Part shown: positions 45,461-55,075 of the stretch, one piece after another | How positions within the stretch are numbered: position 1 is the stretch's first letter | Layout: each line of letters opens with the position of its first letter | NCBI GenBank assembly: GCA_944323205.1 | Contig: CALURO010000004.1 | Location: 161,008-225,007, forward strand | Direction of reading: 5' to 3' | Source of the DNA: an uncultured Mucispirillum sp. | GTDB lineage: Bacteria; Chrysiogenota; Deferribacteres; Deferribacterales; Mucispirillaceae | Length of the DNA stretch: 64,000 bases | Translations under genes and position numbers: made by a program | The notes under the pieces: generated by a model | What the model saw: the letters and a program-made list of their open reading frames with translations, nothing else | Told to the model about the DNA's origin: nothing | Databases searched by the model: none

Positions 45461-45474
45461 ACTTATTTTGTATG
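45461..45474 (+). repeat. Left flanking direct repeat of the IS30 element
   Basis: ACTTATTTTGTATG, identical to 46651-46664. It is probably a target-site duplication, longer than the 2-3 bases usual for IS30 elements. Confidence 0.75.
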
Positions 45475-45475
45475 A

Positions 45476-45495
45476 AGTAAATTCTAAAAACGATT
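45476..45495 (+). repeat. IS30 left terminal inverted repeat
   Basis: AGTAAATTCTAAAAACGATT, perfectly complementary to 46631-46650. Confidence 0.85.
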
Positions 45496-45518
45496 ACGAA
45501 AAAAGTAGTAGATAAAAA

Positions 45519-45593
45519 AGTGGTTGTTAAATCTCTTTAAATAAAATAATATTTTTTAGCCCCAAAAAATAAAATAAGGAGATAACAACCACT
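45519..45593 (+). promoter_or_regulatory. Transposase leader hairpin that covers the ribosome binding site
   Basis: AGTGGTTGTTA (45519-45529) pairs perfectly with TAACAACCACT (45583-45593), which ends one base before the ATG. After a 2-base bulge the stem continues: TCTCTTT (45532-45538) pairs with AAGGAGA (45576-45582), the Shine-Dalgarno itself, with one G-U pair. A transcript starting outside the element would fold this way and block translation, as known for IS10; here this is inference. Confidence 0.6.
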
Positions 45594-45594
45594 A

Positions 45595-46642
45595 ATGGAT
45601 ATTACACTAAAATCGAGAAAAAATAAACACTTAAATGAAGCGGAGTGTTATACAATAGAAGCCCTATTGAAAGAAAATTTTAAAGAGAAGGAAATAGCGA
45701 AGCATTTAGGTAGACATGTAAGCACCATATACCGCGAAATTAAACGAGGTACAGTAGAGTTTCGTAATAGTGATTGGAGCATGAGAAAAGAATATAGTAC
45801 CTTTCATTCTTTAACTAAAAGGGCAGAATCAATGAGTAATACAGGCAGGCCATTATTACATCCAGAATTAAGTCCAGACATATTATCTTATGTTCAGGAT
45901 AAGTTATATGATGGGTATGCCCCTGATCCAATATCAGGTGAGCTAAAGCAGGCAGATATTGATGCATTGTGCACCCAAACAATATATAATTATATATCTT
46001 TGGGCATATTTAAGCGTTCTGGTTATAAAAGACGAGCAAAGAAAGCAAAAAATAAATCAAGAATAGCCTATAATAATACACGAGGAAGGAGTATAGAAGA
46101 ACGTCCATTTGAGTTAACAGAGCGAATATATGGTAACTGGGAGATGGATACAGTAGTAGGCAGGCAGGGCAGTAAATCAGCCTTACTTGTACTTACAGAA
46201 CGATTATCACGCTTTGAGATAATAATGAAGCTAAAGGATAGAACTCAAAAAAGTGTAATATCAGCACTTGACAAGCTGGAAAAAGAATATAAAGATAAAT
46301 TCAGCTTAATATTTAAAAGTATAACAGTAGATAATGGTGTTGAATTTTTAGATATGGCAGGTTTAGAAAAATCAGTGTATGATAAATTATCTAAACGAAC
46401 TACAATATACTATGCTCATCCTTATTGTTCCCCGAGAAAGAGGTAGTAATGAAAATAATAATAAACTTATAGATGAGTTTATTAAAAAGAAAACTGATAT
46501 TAAAAATTTCTCTAGTAGTTATATTAAAAAAATACAAGACTGGATTAATAACTATCCTAGAAAATTATTTAATTATAAATCGGCTAAAGATATTTTTTAT
46601 GAGAACTTGAATGACTGCTTAAACTGTTGCAATCGTTTTTAG
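45595..46642 (+). pseudogene. IS30-family transposase, frameshifted before the catalytic Glu
   Basis: The first frame (45595-46446) gives 283 residues with an N-terminal helix-turn-helix (EKEIAKHLGRHVSTIYREIKRG), and two catalytic Asp in NWEMDTVVG and ITVDNGVEF. It then reads HPYCSPRKR-stop. The next frame, from about 46436, continues with ERGSNENNNKLIDEFIKKKTD, which carries the third catalytic residue (Glu), and runs to 46642. Removing one base near 46435 restores CSPERGSNENNN, close to the CSSERGSNEN expected in the family. The first frame alone lacks the Glu, so the enzyme should be inactive unless +1 frameshifting occurs. Confidence 0.85.
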
Positions 46643-46650
46643 AATTTACT
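46631..46650 (-). repeat. IS30 right terminal inverted repeat
   Basis: Perfect inverse of 45476-45495. It contains the transposase stop codon (46640-46642). Confidence 0.85.
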
Positions 46651-46664
46651 ACTTATTTTGTATG
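46651..46664 (+). repeat. Right flanking direct repeat of the IS30 element
   Basis: ACTTATTTTGTATG, identical to 45461-45474. Confidence 0.75.
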
Positions 46665-46782
46665 ATTATAAAATGATTGTATTATTTTTATATCTATTAT
46701 ATATTAGAAAGTGATATAATTTTTATATCAAAAGGGGTTGGAGTTATATTGAATATAAAAAGTGCATCAATATCTAAAAAAT

Positions 46783-46935
46783 ATGGATTCAGCAATTACA
46801 GCACAGAGTGATGAAGTGCAGGAAATGCATACATATATTTTAGAGCTGCAGGCAGTAACAGAAAGTATATTAAATGCTGCAGTATCTACAAAAGAGATTT
46901 CTGACAAAGTAAATAAATATCAACAAATATTATGA
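46783..46935 (+). pseudogene. Short coiled-coil remnant, possibly of a chemotaxis receptor
   Basis: A 50-residue frame, MDSAITAQSDEVQEMHTYIL and onward to DKVNKYQQIL, is helical with heptad spacing and resembles the tail of a methyl-accepting chemotaxis signalling domain. No ribosome binding site lies directly upstream. A second small frame starts at TTG 46749 after GGAG (NIKSASISKKYG...) and stops within 20 codons. Together they look like the two ends of a gene whose middle is gone. The assignment is weak; a chance frame is possible. Confidence 0.35.
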
Positions 46936-46983
46936 ATTATGCAGGTAGTAAAGAATTTTAATATATTATTAGGGTGTAAAAGT

Positions 46984-49900
46984 ATGAAAAAATTGTTTTT
47001 AAGTTTATTTTTAACAGCAGCAGTTATTTTTGTATTATCAGGTTGTAAAAATAATGAAGAGCAGAATAAGGCAGCTCAGGAAACTGTAACTACAGTACAT
47101 CAGCCTGATGCTGAGACACAAAAAAATAATCAGAATAATAATGCACCTAAAATATCTAATAATCCTAACAAGCAGGTAAATATTGGTGAAAGTAATGTGG
47201 TAAAAAACAGTAAAGAAATATCTGTGAAAAGTAAAACTTTATTAACTTACAGTGTTGAAAAACCACTAAGCAGTAATACTGTATTACCATCATCTATGGT
47301 TAAAATTGTATTTTCTTCTGATTCTGTATATCCTGCATTTAGAGATGGAGTCGCTGAAAATATAGAAAAATATATACAAATTGAGCCAAAAATAAAAGGC
47401 AGGTGGGAAGTAAAAAATAATAAATCTTTATTATTTATTCCACAGCAGGAATGGACTGCTGATACAAAATATACTGTAACTATTGATAAAACAGTTTTTA
47501 ATGACTATTATCAAATATCTAATAATACATTTTCTTTTAAAACAGCCCCTTTTACATTTCAAATAAATTCTGAACATATTAATAATGATTTTAATAATGA
47601 AGAAAGAGAATACTCTCTGCATATTCTTTTTAATTATTTATTTGACCAAAAACAGTTTAAAAAAGAAGCGAAATTAACATTAGCAGGGCAGGAAATACCC
47701 TTTAAAGTTACATTTGATAAAAATGGTTATGGTGCTGTTGTAAAATCATCTAAATTTAAAATGTTTACAGATAATGATGTTGTTTTAAATTTTACACTTC
47801 CTAAAATTTCAAGTGCAGATGGCAGCAGAAAGCTGGAATATGAAATATATCATTCTTATGTAATAAATAAAATCCTTGAAAAAAAATCTTTCTTTGTAGA
47901 TGATGTAAGGGCTTTTATTACAAATGATGAAAAAGGAAACCCAAGAAATGTGCTTGCTGTTACATTTTCTCTGCCTGTAAATATGACAGATTTAATACAA
48001 AACAGCGGACTTTTTTATAATAATGATGAAGTAGAAGCCTTTTTATATTCAGATGAAAATATTAAAAGCAAAGTGATAATGACGCCAATCTATACAGGAA
48101 ACAATGCTGATACAGTCCTTTCCTTTTATGTAGATGTTTACGGTGATAAAAAATATGATGAAGAAAAGAGTTTATATTTTATAATAAAAGATAAACTTAA
48201 TTCTGTATCTGGCAAATCTTTTGGTGATTATTATAAAGAAAGAATCACTTTCCGCACACTTCCGCAGGCAGTAAATATTATGCAGCAGGGCTCTCTCCTT
48301 TCTCTTAAAAGTCAGAAAATGATTACATTTGAAACAAGAGGGCTAAATGCATTAAATGTAGAAGTTGGTAAAATTCTTCCAGAACAGGTACAGCATATTA
48401 TTAACTTTACAAATAGTTCTGGTTTAGGTGATGTTACATTTAAAGATAGATATACAATGGATACATCAAACTTTGCTGAATATAAAAAAGCCAAACTTCC
48501 ACTTGCTTCAAATGACAGAGTATTGCCAAGTTATGCAACTATCAATATAGAAGAATATCTTGGTGCAAAACCGGGGCTTTATTATGTGAAAGCGGACGGT
48601 TTAGATGCATCTGGTAAAAGAATTTATAAAAATATATATTACGATGAGGATTATTATTATGATGAATATGAAGATGAATATTACGGTAATAGTTCCAGTA
48701 ATTATATAGAAACATCAAGGTTTATACTTGTTACTGATATGTATATGATAGCAAAAGAAAACAAAAATAATCAGGTAGATGTTTTTGTTGCTTCCATATC
48801 AAAAGGCGAGCCTGTAAAAAATGCAAAAGTTGAAGTAATAGCAAAAAATGGACTTCCGATTATTTCTGGTCAGACAGACGGCAATGGTCATTTTAAATAT
48901 GAAATATCTGAAGATGAAGATGATAGAAATATACCTATTGCTGTAACTGCTAAAAAAGATGATGATTTTACATATATTCCGCTTACATATCAAAGAAATA
49001 TTGAATATTCTAAATTTGATATTGGCGGTGAATATCTCAGCAGTGCAGATTCATTAAAAGCTATGATGTTTACAGACAGGGGTATATACAGACCTGGGGA
49101 AACTGTGCATATTGCTTCTATTATAAAAGATGCAGGCTGGCAGAAAGATTTATCAGGTATTCCTGTTGAAATAATTGTAAAATCTCCAAAAAATGAAGTG
49201 GTATTAAGTGAAAAATATTCTCTTGATAAGTCAGGATTTTTAGATTTAGATGTTGAAACACAAAGCTATTTTACAACAGGCTATTATACAGCAGTTATTT
49301 ATCTTTTAGATAATAAGGGAGACAGAGATACTTCTCTTGGCAGCCTGTCTTTTGAATTAAAAGAATTTGATACAGATACTATACGCGTAGATGTATCATT
49401 TAATGATAAAAATATAAAAGGCTGGGTTAAAGCTGATAATATTACTGCAAAAATTAAAGCAGATAATATGTTTGGAACGCCAGCTGCTCAAAGGCGTGTA
49501 AAAGCTGATGTAACATTTACACCATCAAGTTATTATTTCCCAGAGTTTAAAGGTTATAGATTTACAGACCCTTATGTAGAAAACGGCAGCTATATTCGTA
49601 AACCATATAAGCCAGAGCTTAATGAAAAGCAGACTGATAATAACGGTTATGTAGAATATGATTTATCAAACTTATTTAAAGATTTTGTAAAAGGAACATA
49701 TCTTCTTGAATTCAGCGGCGAAGTTTTTGAAAAAGGCAGTGGCGATGGTGTTACTGGTTATAAAAGTATAAAAGTTTCTCCAGCTGATTATTTAGTAGGG
49801 TACTATACAGACAGCTATCTTCACTATTTAGATTTAAATGAAAGTGCTAATGTAAATTTTATAGCAGTAGACAGCAACCTTAATAAAATTGCTCTTGATA

Positions 49901-52767
49901 ACTTAAAATACAGACTGTCAAGAATAACTTATGTTAACCAGTATATTAAAGATAACAGCGGCAGATACAGATACAGCACAATTAAAAGATATAATGTTAT
50001 AAACAGCGGCCCATTATCTATAAGTGATAAAGGCTCAAATATATTACTGCCTACATCTGTTAATGGTGATTTAGTATATGAAATAGTAGATAAAGATAAT
50101 ACTATCATAGGAAAAGTAGAGTATTTTGTATCAGGCAGTGAAAGTATAGATACATCACTTGCTAAAGAAGCAGAACTTGCCTTAAAACTTGATAAAACTG
50201 AATATAAAGCAGGTGATACTATAAAAATGAATATTACTGCTCCTTATTCAGGTTACGGCTTAATCACTATTGAAAAAGAAAAAGTATATTCATATAAATG
50301 GTTTAAAGCAGATACAAATACTATAATAGAAACAATAAAAGTGCCAGAAGACTTAAAAGGCAATGGTTATATAAATGTGGCTTTTGTAAGGGATATTGCT
50401 TCAAAAGATATTTATTCAAAACCATTAAGTTATGCTGTAGCACCTTTTAGTATTGATAAATCAAAATATAAAATAAATATTAACCTTAAAACTCCAGAGG
50501 TTGTACTTCCTGGCAGCAGTGTAGATGTGGAATATTCTGCTGATAAGTCAGGGAAAATTATAGTTTATGGAGTAGATGAAGGTATATTGCAGGTGGCAGG
50601 TTATAAACTTCCTAACCCGCTTGATTTCTTTATGCAGAAAATTGCTTTATTAGTAACTACTAAGCAGACAGCAGACTTAATTCTGCCAGATTATAAAATA
50701 TTAAGCGAACTTTCTGGTATTGGTGGCGGTGAAAATGCTGTTATGGCAGATATGGTTGCAAGAAAACTTAACCCTTTTGCAAGAGTTGTGGAAAAACCTG
50801 TTGCCCACTGGTCACATATTATAGATGTAAAGAAAGGTGAAAAGCAAACTGAAACTATTCAAATACCAGAACATTTTAACGGCTCTATGAAAATTATGGC
50901 TGTAGCAGTATCTGATGAAGCTGTAGGCAGTACAGAAACAGCTTTTATTTCACGAGCTCCAATAATTATGACACCTAATATGCCTTATGCAGCAGTATCT
51001 GGTGATAAATTTAAATTATCAGTAGGTATAACAAACTTAATAGAAGGTAAAGATAATGCAACTATTACAGTAACAGCAAAACCTTCAAAACATATATCAA
51101 TTACTGGGGAAACAACAAAAACAGTATCTATAAAAAATGGCGGTGAAGCTCTGATTTTATTTGATGTGGAAGTGCTTGATGAGTTAGGCAGTGCAGAAAT
51201 TGTACTTGAAGCAAAATCTAACTCTATAAAAGAAATTATAACATCAAAAATCACATCATCTATTCGTCCAGCAGTGCCTTATAGAACTAATATTCAAATA
51301 GGCTCTTTTACAGGTAAAAAATCATCTATTAAAGTTGATAATAGATATATGTATGATTTTGCTGTTAAAAGAGAAGTTGCAGTATCTTCTAATCCATTAA
51401 CAGCAGTATCTGGTATAGGTAACTATCTGCAAAATTATCCTTATGGCTGCACAGAGCAGATTACAAGTAAAATATATCCAGTTGTAATATTTGCTGCAAC
51501 AAATAACACTATTAATACTAAAGAAGTGCAGGATGTATTTAATGCATATATTCGTGAGCTTACTAAACGCCAGAAAGGTGTAAATGGCTTTACATACTGG
51601 AGTGGCGGCAGTTATGTTTATAATCTGCCTGCAATATATGCAACTCAGCTTTTAATCGATGCAAGAGATTTAGGCTTTAATGTGCCAGAAAGTTTATATA
51701 ATAATGCGTTAGAATTTCTTAAAAATATTGCTTCCAGCAGGCCATACAGCCAGTATGAAGCAGATAATATTGCTTATGCTGTATATCTGCTTGCAAGAAC
51801 AGGCACAGTAAATTCAAGAGCATTAAATGTGCTTGAAGAATACTGCTCTAAAAGCTATAAAAACTGGGAAAATTCACTTGTAGCTTCCTATATGGGTGCA
51901 GCATATATTCTTTATAAAAATGAAAGTAAAGGTTATGAGCTTTTACAGTCATCTAAACCATCATATATTAAATACTTATTCTATGGTGATTTTTATGATT
52001 CTCTTACAAATATATCAAGGTATATATATTTAACTGGCAGACATGCTCCAAAACTTGCAGAAGAATCAAAAGGATTTGTAAATAAAATTCTGCAGGATAT
52101 AAATGATGGATATTATAATTCTTTCTCAAGTGCATTTGCTCTTGCTGCCCTTTATGGAATAAGCACAGGCAAAGATATTACACCTTTATATGCAGATGCT
52201 GGCAAAGGTGTAACAGTAGATGAAAATAATAAAAATAAAGCTGTATTTTCTAAAGATATAAAAAATATTAATGTATCTTTTAATGAGGCTAATAAGTTAG
52301 GCTACTACTATTATGTTACAACAAGTGGATTTGATAAAAATATCCCTGCTCAAACATCAAATGGTATAGAGATTACAAAATCTTTCTATGATAAAAATGG
52401 TAATAAAATTACAGCAGGTAAACAGGGTGATGAAGTTACTGTTGCATTAAGAATTAAGCAGAAAGGTAATATGACAAGTAAAAGTGCTATAACTGCAATT
52501 ACTGATTTAGTGCCAGGTGGAACAGAAATATTAACTCAATCTGGAGTAAATGTGCCAAGAGCTTATGAAAGCCATGAATTTAGGGAAGATAGAGCAATTA
52601 TATATTTAAATATTCCTAAAGGGTATGATAATACAGTAACTTACAAAATAAAACTGTTATCATCAGGAACATTTACAGTTCCCCCTGCTTATGCAGAAAG
52701 CTTATATAACAGGGATATTAATGCTACAGGCAATTCATTTACTTTTATAATAAATGAAGCAGAATAA
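46984..52767 (+). CDS. Bacterial alpha-2-macroglobulin lipoprotein
   Basis: Bacterial macroglobulins trap proteases in the periplasm, partnered by PbpC for wall repair. A lipoprotein signal ends in LSGC (Cys21), then a linker rich in Asn/Gln/Lys, a series of macroglobulin domains (DRGIYRPGETVHIASIIKD marks the MG2/MG3 region near residue 690), and a C-terminal thioester domain with YPYGCTEQ, whose Cys1489 and Gln form the reactive thioester, inside an alpha-toroid. Length is 1927 aa, larger than E. coli YfhM (1653). I start at ATG 46984, eight bases after AGGGTG. Its stop overlaps pbpC, so the pair is coexpressed. Confidence 0.93.
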   Translation: MKKLFLSLFLTAAVIFVLSGCKNNEEQNKAAQETVTTVHQPDAETQKNNQNNNAPKISNNPNKQVNIGESNVVKNSKEISVKSKTLLTYSVEKPLSSNTVLPSSMVKIVFSSDSVYPAFRDGVAENIEKYIQIEPKIKGRWEVKNNKSLLFIPQQEWTADTKYTVTIDKTVFNDYYQISNNTFSFKTAPFTFQINSEHINNDFNNEEREYSLHILFNYLFDQKQFKKEAKLTLAGQEIPFKVTFDKNGYGAVVKSSKFKMFTDNDVVLNFTLPKISSADGSRKLEYEIYHSYVINKILEKKSFFVDDVRAFITNDEKGNPRNVLAVTFSLPVNMTDLIQNSGLFYNNDEVEAFLYSDENIKSKVIMTPIYTGNNADTVLSFYVDVYGDKKYDEEKSLYFIIKDKLNSVSGKSFGDYYKERITFRTLPQAVNIMQQGSLLSLKSQKMITFETRGLNALNVEVGKILPEQVQHIINFTNSSGLGDVTFKDRYTMDTSNFAEYKKAKLPLASNDRVLPSYATINIEEYLGAKPGLYYVKADGLDASGKRIYKNIYYDEDYYYDEYEDEYYGNSSSNYIETSRFILVTDMYMIAKENKNNQVDVFVASISKGEPVKNAKVEVIAKNGLPIISGQTDGNGHFKYEISEDEDDRNIPIAVTAKKDDDFTYIPLTYQRNIEYSKFDIGGEYLSSADSLKAMMFTDRGIYRPGETVHIASIIKDAGWQKDLSGIPVEIIVKSPKNEVVLSEKYSLDKSGFLDLDVETQSYFTTGYYTAVIYLLDNKGDRDTSLGSLSFELKEFDTDTIRVDVSFNDKNIKGWVKADNITAKIKADNMFGTPAAQRRVKADVTFTPSSYYFPEFKGYRFTDPYVENGSYIRKPYKPELNEKQTDNNGYVEYDLSNLFKDFVKGTYLLEFSGEVFEKGSGDGVTGYKSIKVSPADYLVGYYTDSYLHYLDLNESANVNFIAVDSNLNKIALDNLKYRLSRITYVNQYIKDNSGRYRYSTIKRYNVINSGPLSISDKGSNILLPTSVNGDLVYEIVDKDNTIIGKVEYFVSGSESIDTSLAKEAELALKLDKTEYKAGDTIKMNITAPYSGYGLITIEKEKVYSYKWFKADTNTIIETIKVPEDLKGNGYINVAFVRDIASKDIYSKPLSYAVAPFSIDKSKYKININLKTPEVVLPGSSVDVEYSADKSGKIIVYGVDEGILQVAGYKLPNPLDFFMQKIALLVTTKQTADLILPDYKILSELSGIGGGENAVMADMVARKLNPFARVVEKPVAHWSHIIDVKKGEKQTETIQIPEHFNGSMKIMAVAVSDEAVGSTETAFISRAPIIMTPNMPYAAVSGDKFKLSVGITNLIEGKDNATITVTAKPSKHISITGETTKTVSIKNGGEALILFDVEVLDELGSAEIVLEAKSNSIKEIITSKITSSIRPAVPYRTNIQIGSFTGKKSSIKVDNRYMYDFAVKREVAVSSNPLTAVSGIGNYLQNYPYGCTEQITSKIYPVVIFAATNNTINTKEVQDVFNAYIRELTKRQKGVNGFTYWSGGSYVYNLPAIYATQLLIDARDLGFNVPESLYNNALEFLKNIASSRPYSQYEADNIAYAVYLLARTGTVNSRALNVLEEYCSKSYKNWENSLVASYMGAAYILYKNESKGYELLQSSKPSYIKYLFYGDFYDSLTNISRYIYLTGRHAPKLAEESKGFVNKILQDINDGYYNSFSSAFALAALYGISTGKDITPLYADAGKGVTVDENNKNKAVFSKDIKNINVSFNEANKLGYYYYVTTSGFDKNIPAQTSNGIEITKSFYDKNGNKITAGKQGDEVTVALRIKQKGNMTSKSAITAITDLVPGGTEILTQSGVNVPRAYESHEFREDRAIIYLNIPKGYDNTVTYKIKLLSSGTFTVPPAYAESLYNRDINATGNSFTFIINEAE

Positions 52768-55075
52768 ATATAATAAATTATATAATGCAGTTATCTTAAT
52801 ATCAGCCATACTGATTTTTACAGTGCTGGTATTAAAGATAACTGCTAAACCAATACTTGAAAATGTAAGCTTTTCAACAGCAATATATGATAAAGATAAT
52901 AATTTAATGAGGCTTACATTAGCAAATGACGGTATATACAGGGTATATAAACCGTTAAGTGAAATATCGCCTAAATTACGCGAAGCAACACTTTTATATG
53001 AAGACAGGTGGTTTTATTATCATTTTGGAGTAAACCCTGTTGCATTATTTAGAGCATTTACTTCTCTTATTAAGCAGGATAACAGACCCCTTGGTGCATC
53101 AACTATTACTATGCAGCTTGCAAGACTTAAATATAATATAAACTCTAAAACAATCCCAGGTAAATTAAAGCAGATTTTTTATGCTGTTATATTAGAAATA
53201 AGGCATAATAAAAATGAAATTTTAGAAGCATATTTAAACCTTGCCCCTTATGGTCATAATATAGAAGGAGTAGAAGCTGCATCTTTAATATACTTTAATG
53301 TAAATGCTGAAGATATTACATTATTTGAAAGTATTACTTTAGCAGTTATACCGCAAAACCCGTCTAAAAGAGTGCCTACAAGTAAAATTGGAATGCAGCA
53401 GGGTATAGAAAGCAGAAAGCGAATTTTTCCAATATGGCTGAAATATCACCCGGAAGATGTTTCATTATCATCACTTTTAAATATGGAAGTATCTGTTAGA
53501 CATCCAAAAAATCTCCCTTTTGCAGCACCGCATTTCACTGATTATATATTAAGCCGTGGTATAAGGGGCAGTGTATATTCTACAATAGATGTGCGTAAAC
53601 AAAGGCTTTTAGAAAATACAGTATCTGAATACATTATTAATAATAAAATTAAATGTATAAATAATGCGGCTGTAATGCTGCTGAATTATAAAACTATGGA
53701 AGTAGTATCTTATATAGGTTCTGCAGATTATTTTAATAGTGAAATATTTGGGCAGGTAAATGGAGTAGAAGCAATGCGTTCTCCCGGCTCTGCATTAAAG
53801 CCTTTTATCTTTGGATTAGCTATTGAAAAAGGTCTGATACATCCAAAATCTATGATGAAAGATGCACCAAAACAGTATGGAGCATATTCGCCTGAAAATT
53901 CAGACAGAGGCTTTATGGGCCCTTTATTTGCAAGGGATGCCCTTGTTCATTCAAGAAATATTCCTGCTATTGAGCTTTTAACAAAGCTGCCAAAATCATC
54001 TTTTTATGATTTATTATACTATTCAGGTATAGAAAATCTGCAGCCAGAAGAATACTACGGCACAGCTCTTGCCATAGGCGGTTTTGAAGTAACTATGGAA
54101 AATGTTGTAAAAATGTATGCAGGACTTGCAAATCTTGGCGAAGAAAAATGTATAAATTATTTTAAGGATTTAAAATGCGAAGATGACAGTTACCGTATGT
54201 TTTCAAAAGAGGCTGCATTTTTAACTGTTGATATGCTTTACTATAACCCTAAGCCTTCATCAGTTTTTGATAATGATTACATAGCATGGAAAACAGGAAC
54301 ATCTTATGCCTTTAAAGATGCCTGGACAGCTGGTATTTTAGGAGATTATGTATTGGTTTGCTGGGTAGGTAATTTTGACGGTACAGGAAACCCTGCATTT
54401 TTAGGCAGAACTTCTGCTGGAACACTGTTTTTTAATATAGCTTCCGCATTAAAGTATAATGAAAATGTGGTATATAGTAAACAAAATCCAGATGAAATGC
54501 TTAATATTAAGGAAGTAGATATATGTGCTCCAACAGGTGATTTGCCTAATAAATATTGTACAAAATTAGAAAAAGGATATTTTATTCCCGGTGTATCACC
54601 TATTAAAGTAACAGATGTTTTTAGAGCAGTGCCAGTAGATAAAAAAACAGGTTTAAGAGCATGCTATTATGATAAAGATACAACAGAAATGAAAGTATAT
54701 GAATTCTGGCCGTCAGATATAAATAAGCTGTTTAAAAAGTCAGGCATACAAAAACAGCAGCCGCCTAAATTTATGCCGGGCTGTAAAATAAATTTAACAG
54801 CAAATACTGGTAATCCACCGCAGATTTTAAGTCCAGTTAGCATGTCTACATACAGCATATATAATGACAATAAAAAAGATATAGCTTTTGTAGTATCATC
54901 AGACAGTGATGCTGAAACACTATATTATTTTATAGATAACAGGTTTGCTGGCTCATCAGATATTAATACACCATTTTTCTGGAAACCTGTTCTTGGCAGC
55001 CATAAATTAACAGTAACAGATAATTTAGGCAGGTCATCCTCAGTTAATTTTAAAGTTACACTATTATATAATTAA
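52754..55075 (+). CDS. pbpC: Penicillin-binding protein 1C
   Basis: PbpC is a bifunctional peptidoglycan glycosyltransferase/transpeptidase. One membrane anchor (residues 12-30) is followed by a GT51 domain with catalytic Glu83 in YEDRWFYYHFG and GASTITMQLARL. The transpeptidase has S346-A-L-K349 in RSPGSALKPF, SRN in VHSRNIPAIELL and K513-T-G in WKTGTSYAFKDAW. The C-terminal ~90 residues are the beta-sandwich typical of PBP1C (biPBP_C). The 14-bp overlap with the macroglobulin gene and this pairing are conserved across Gram-negatives. Confidence 0.95.
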   Translation: MKQNKYNKLYNAVILISAILIFTVLVLKITAKPILENVSFSTAIYDKDNNLMRLTLANDGIYRVYKPLSEISPKLREATLLYEDRWFYYHFGVNPVALFRAFTSLIKQDNRPLGASTITMQLARLKYNINSKTIPGKLKQIFYAVILEIRHNKNEILEAYLNLAPYGHNIEGVEAASLIYFNVNAEDITLFESITLAVIPQNPSKRVPTSKIGMQQGIESRKRIFPIWLKYHPEDVSLSSLLNMEVSVRHPKNLPFAAPHFTDYILSRGIRGSVYSTIDVRKQRLLENTVSEYIINNKIKCINNAAVMLLNYKTMEVVSYIGSADYFNSEIFGQVNGVEAMRSPGSALKPFIFGLAIEKGLIHPKSMMKDAPKQYGAYSPENSDRGFMGPLFARDALVHSRNIPAIELLTKLPKSSFYDLLYYSGIENLQPEEYYGTALAIGGFEVTMENVVKMYAGLANLGEEKCINYFKDLKCEDDSYRMFSKEAAFLTVDMLYYNPKPSSVFDNDYIAWKTGTSYAFKDAWTAGILGDYVLVCWVGNFDGTGNPAFLGRTSAGTLFFNIASALKYNENVVYSKQNPDEMLNIKEVDICAPTGDLPNKYCTKLEKGYFIPGVSPIKVTDVFRAVPVDKKTGLRACYYDKDTTEMKVYEFWPSDINKLFKKSGIQKQQPPKFMPGCKINLTANTGNPPQILSPVSMSTYSIYNDNKKDIAFVVSSDSDAETLYYFIDNRFAGSSDINTPFFWKPVLGSHKLTVTDNLGRSSSVNFKVTLLYN

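Larger units (their letters stand above)
45475..46650 (+). mobile_element. IS30-family insertion sequence, inactivated copy
   Basis: About 1.18 kb. The left inverted repeat AGTAAATTCTAAAAACGATT (45476-45495) is the exact reverse complement of the right end (46631-46650). It encodes a single frameshifted IS30-type transposase whose stop lies inside the right repeat. The 14-base sequence ACTTATTTTGTATG flanks it on both sides (45461-45474 and 46651-46664). The base at 45475 (A) breaks the symmetry of the ends, so the exact left boundary is uncertain by one base. Confidence 0.88.
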
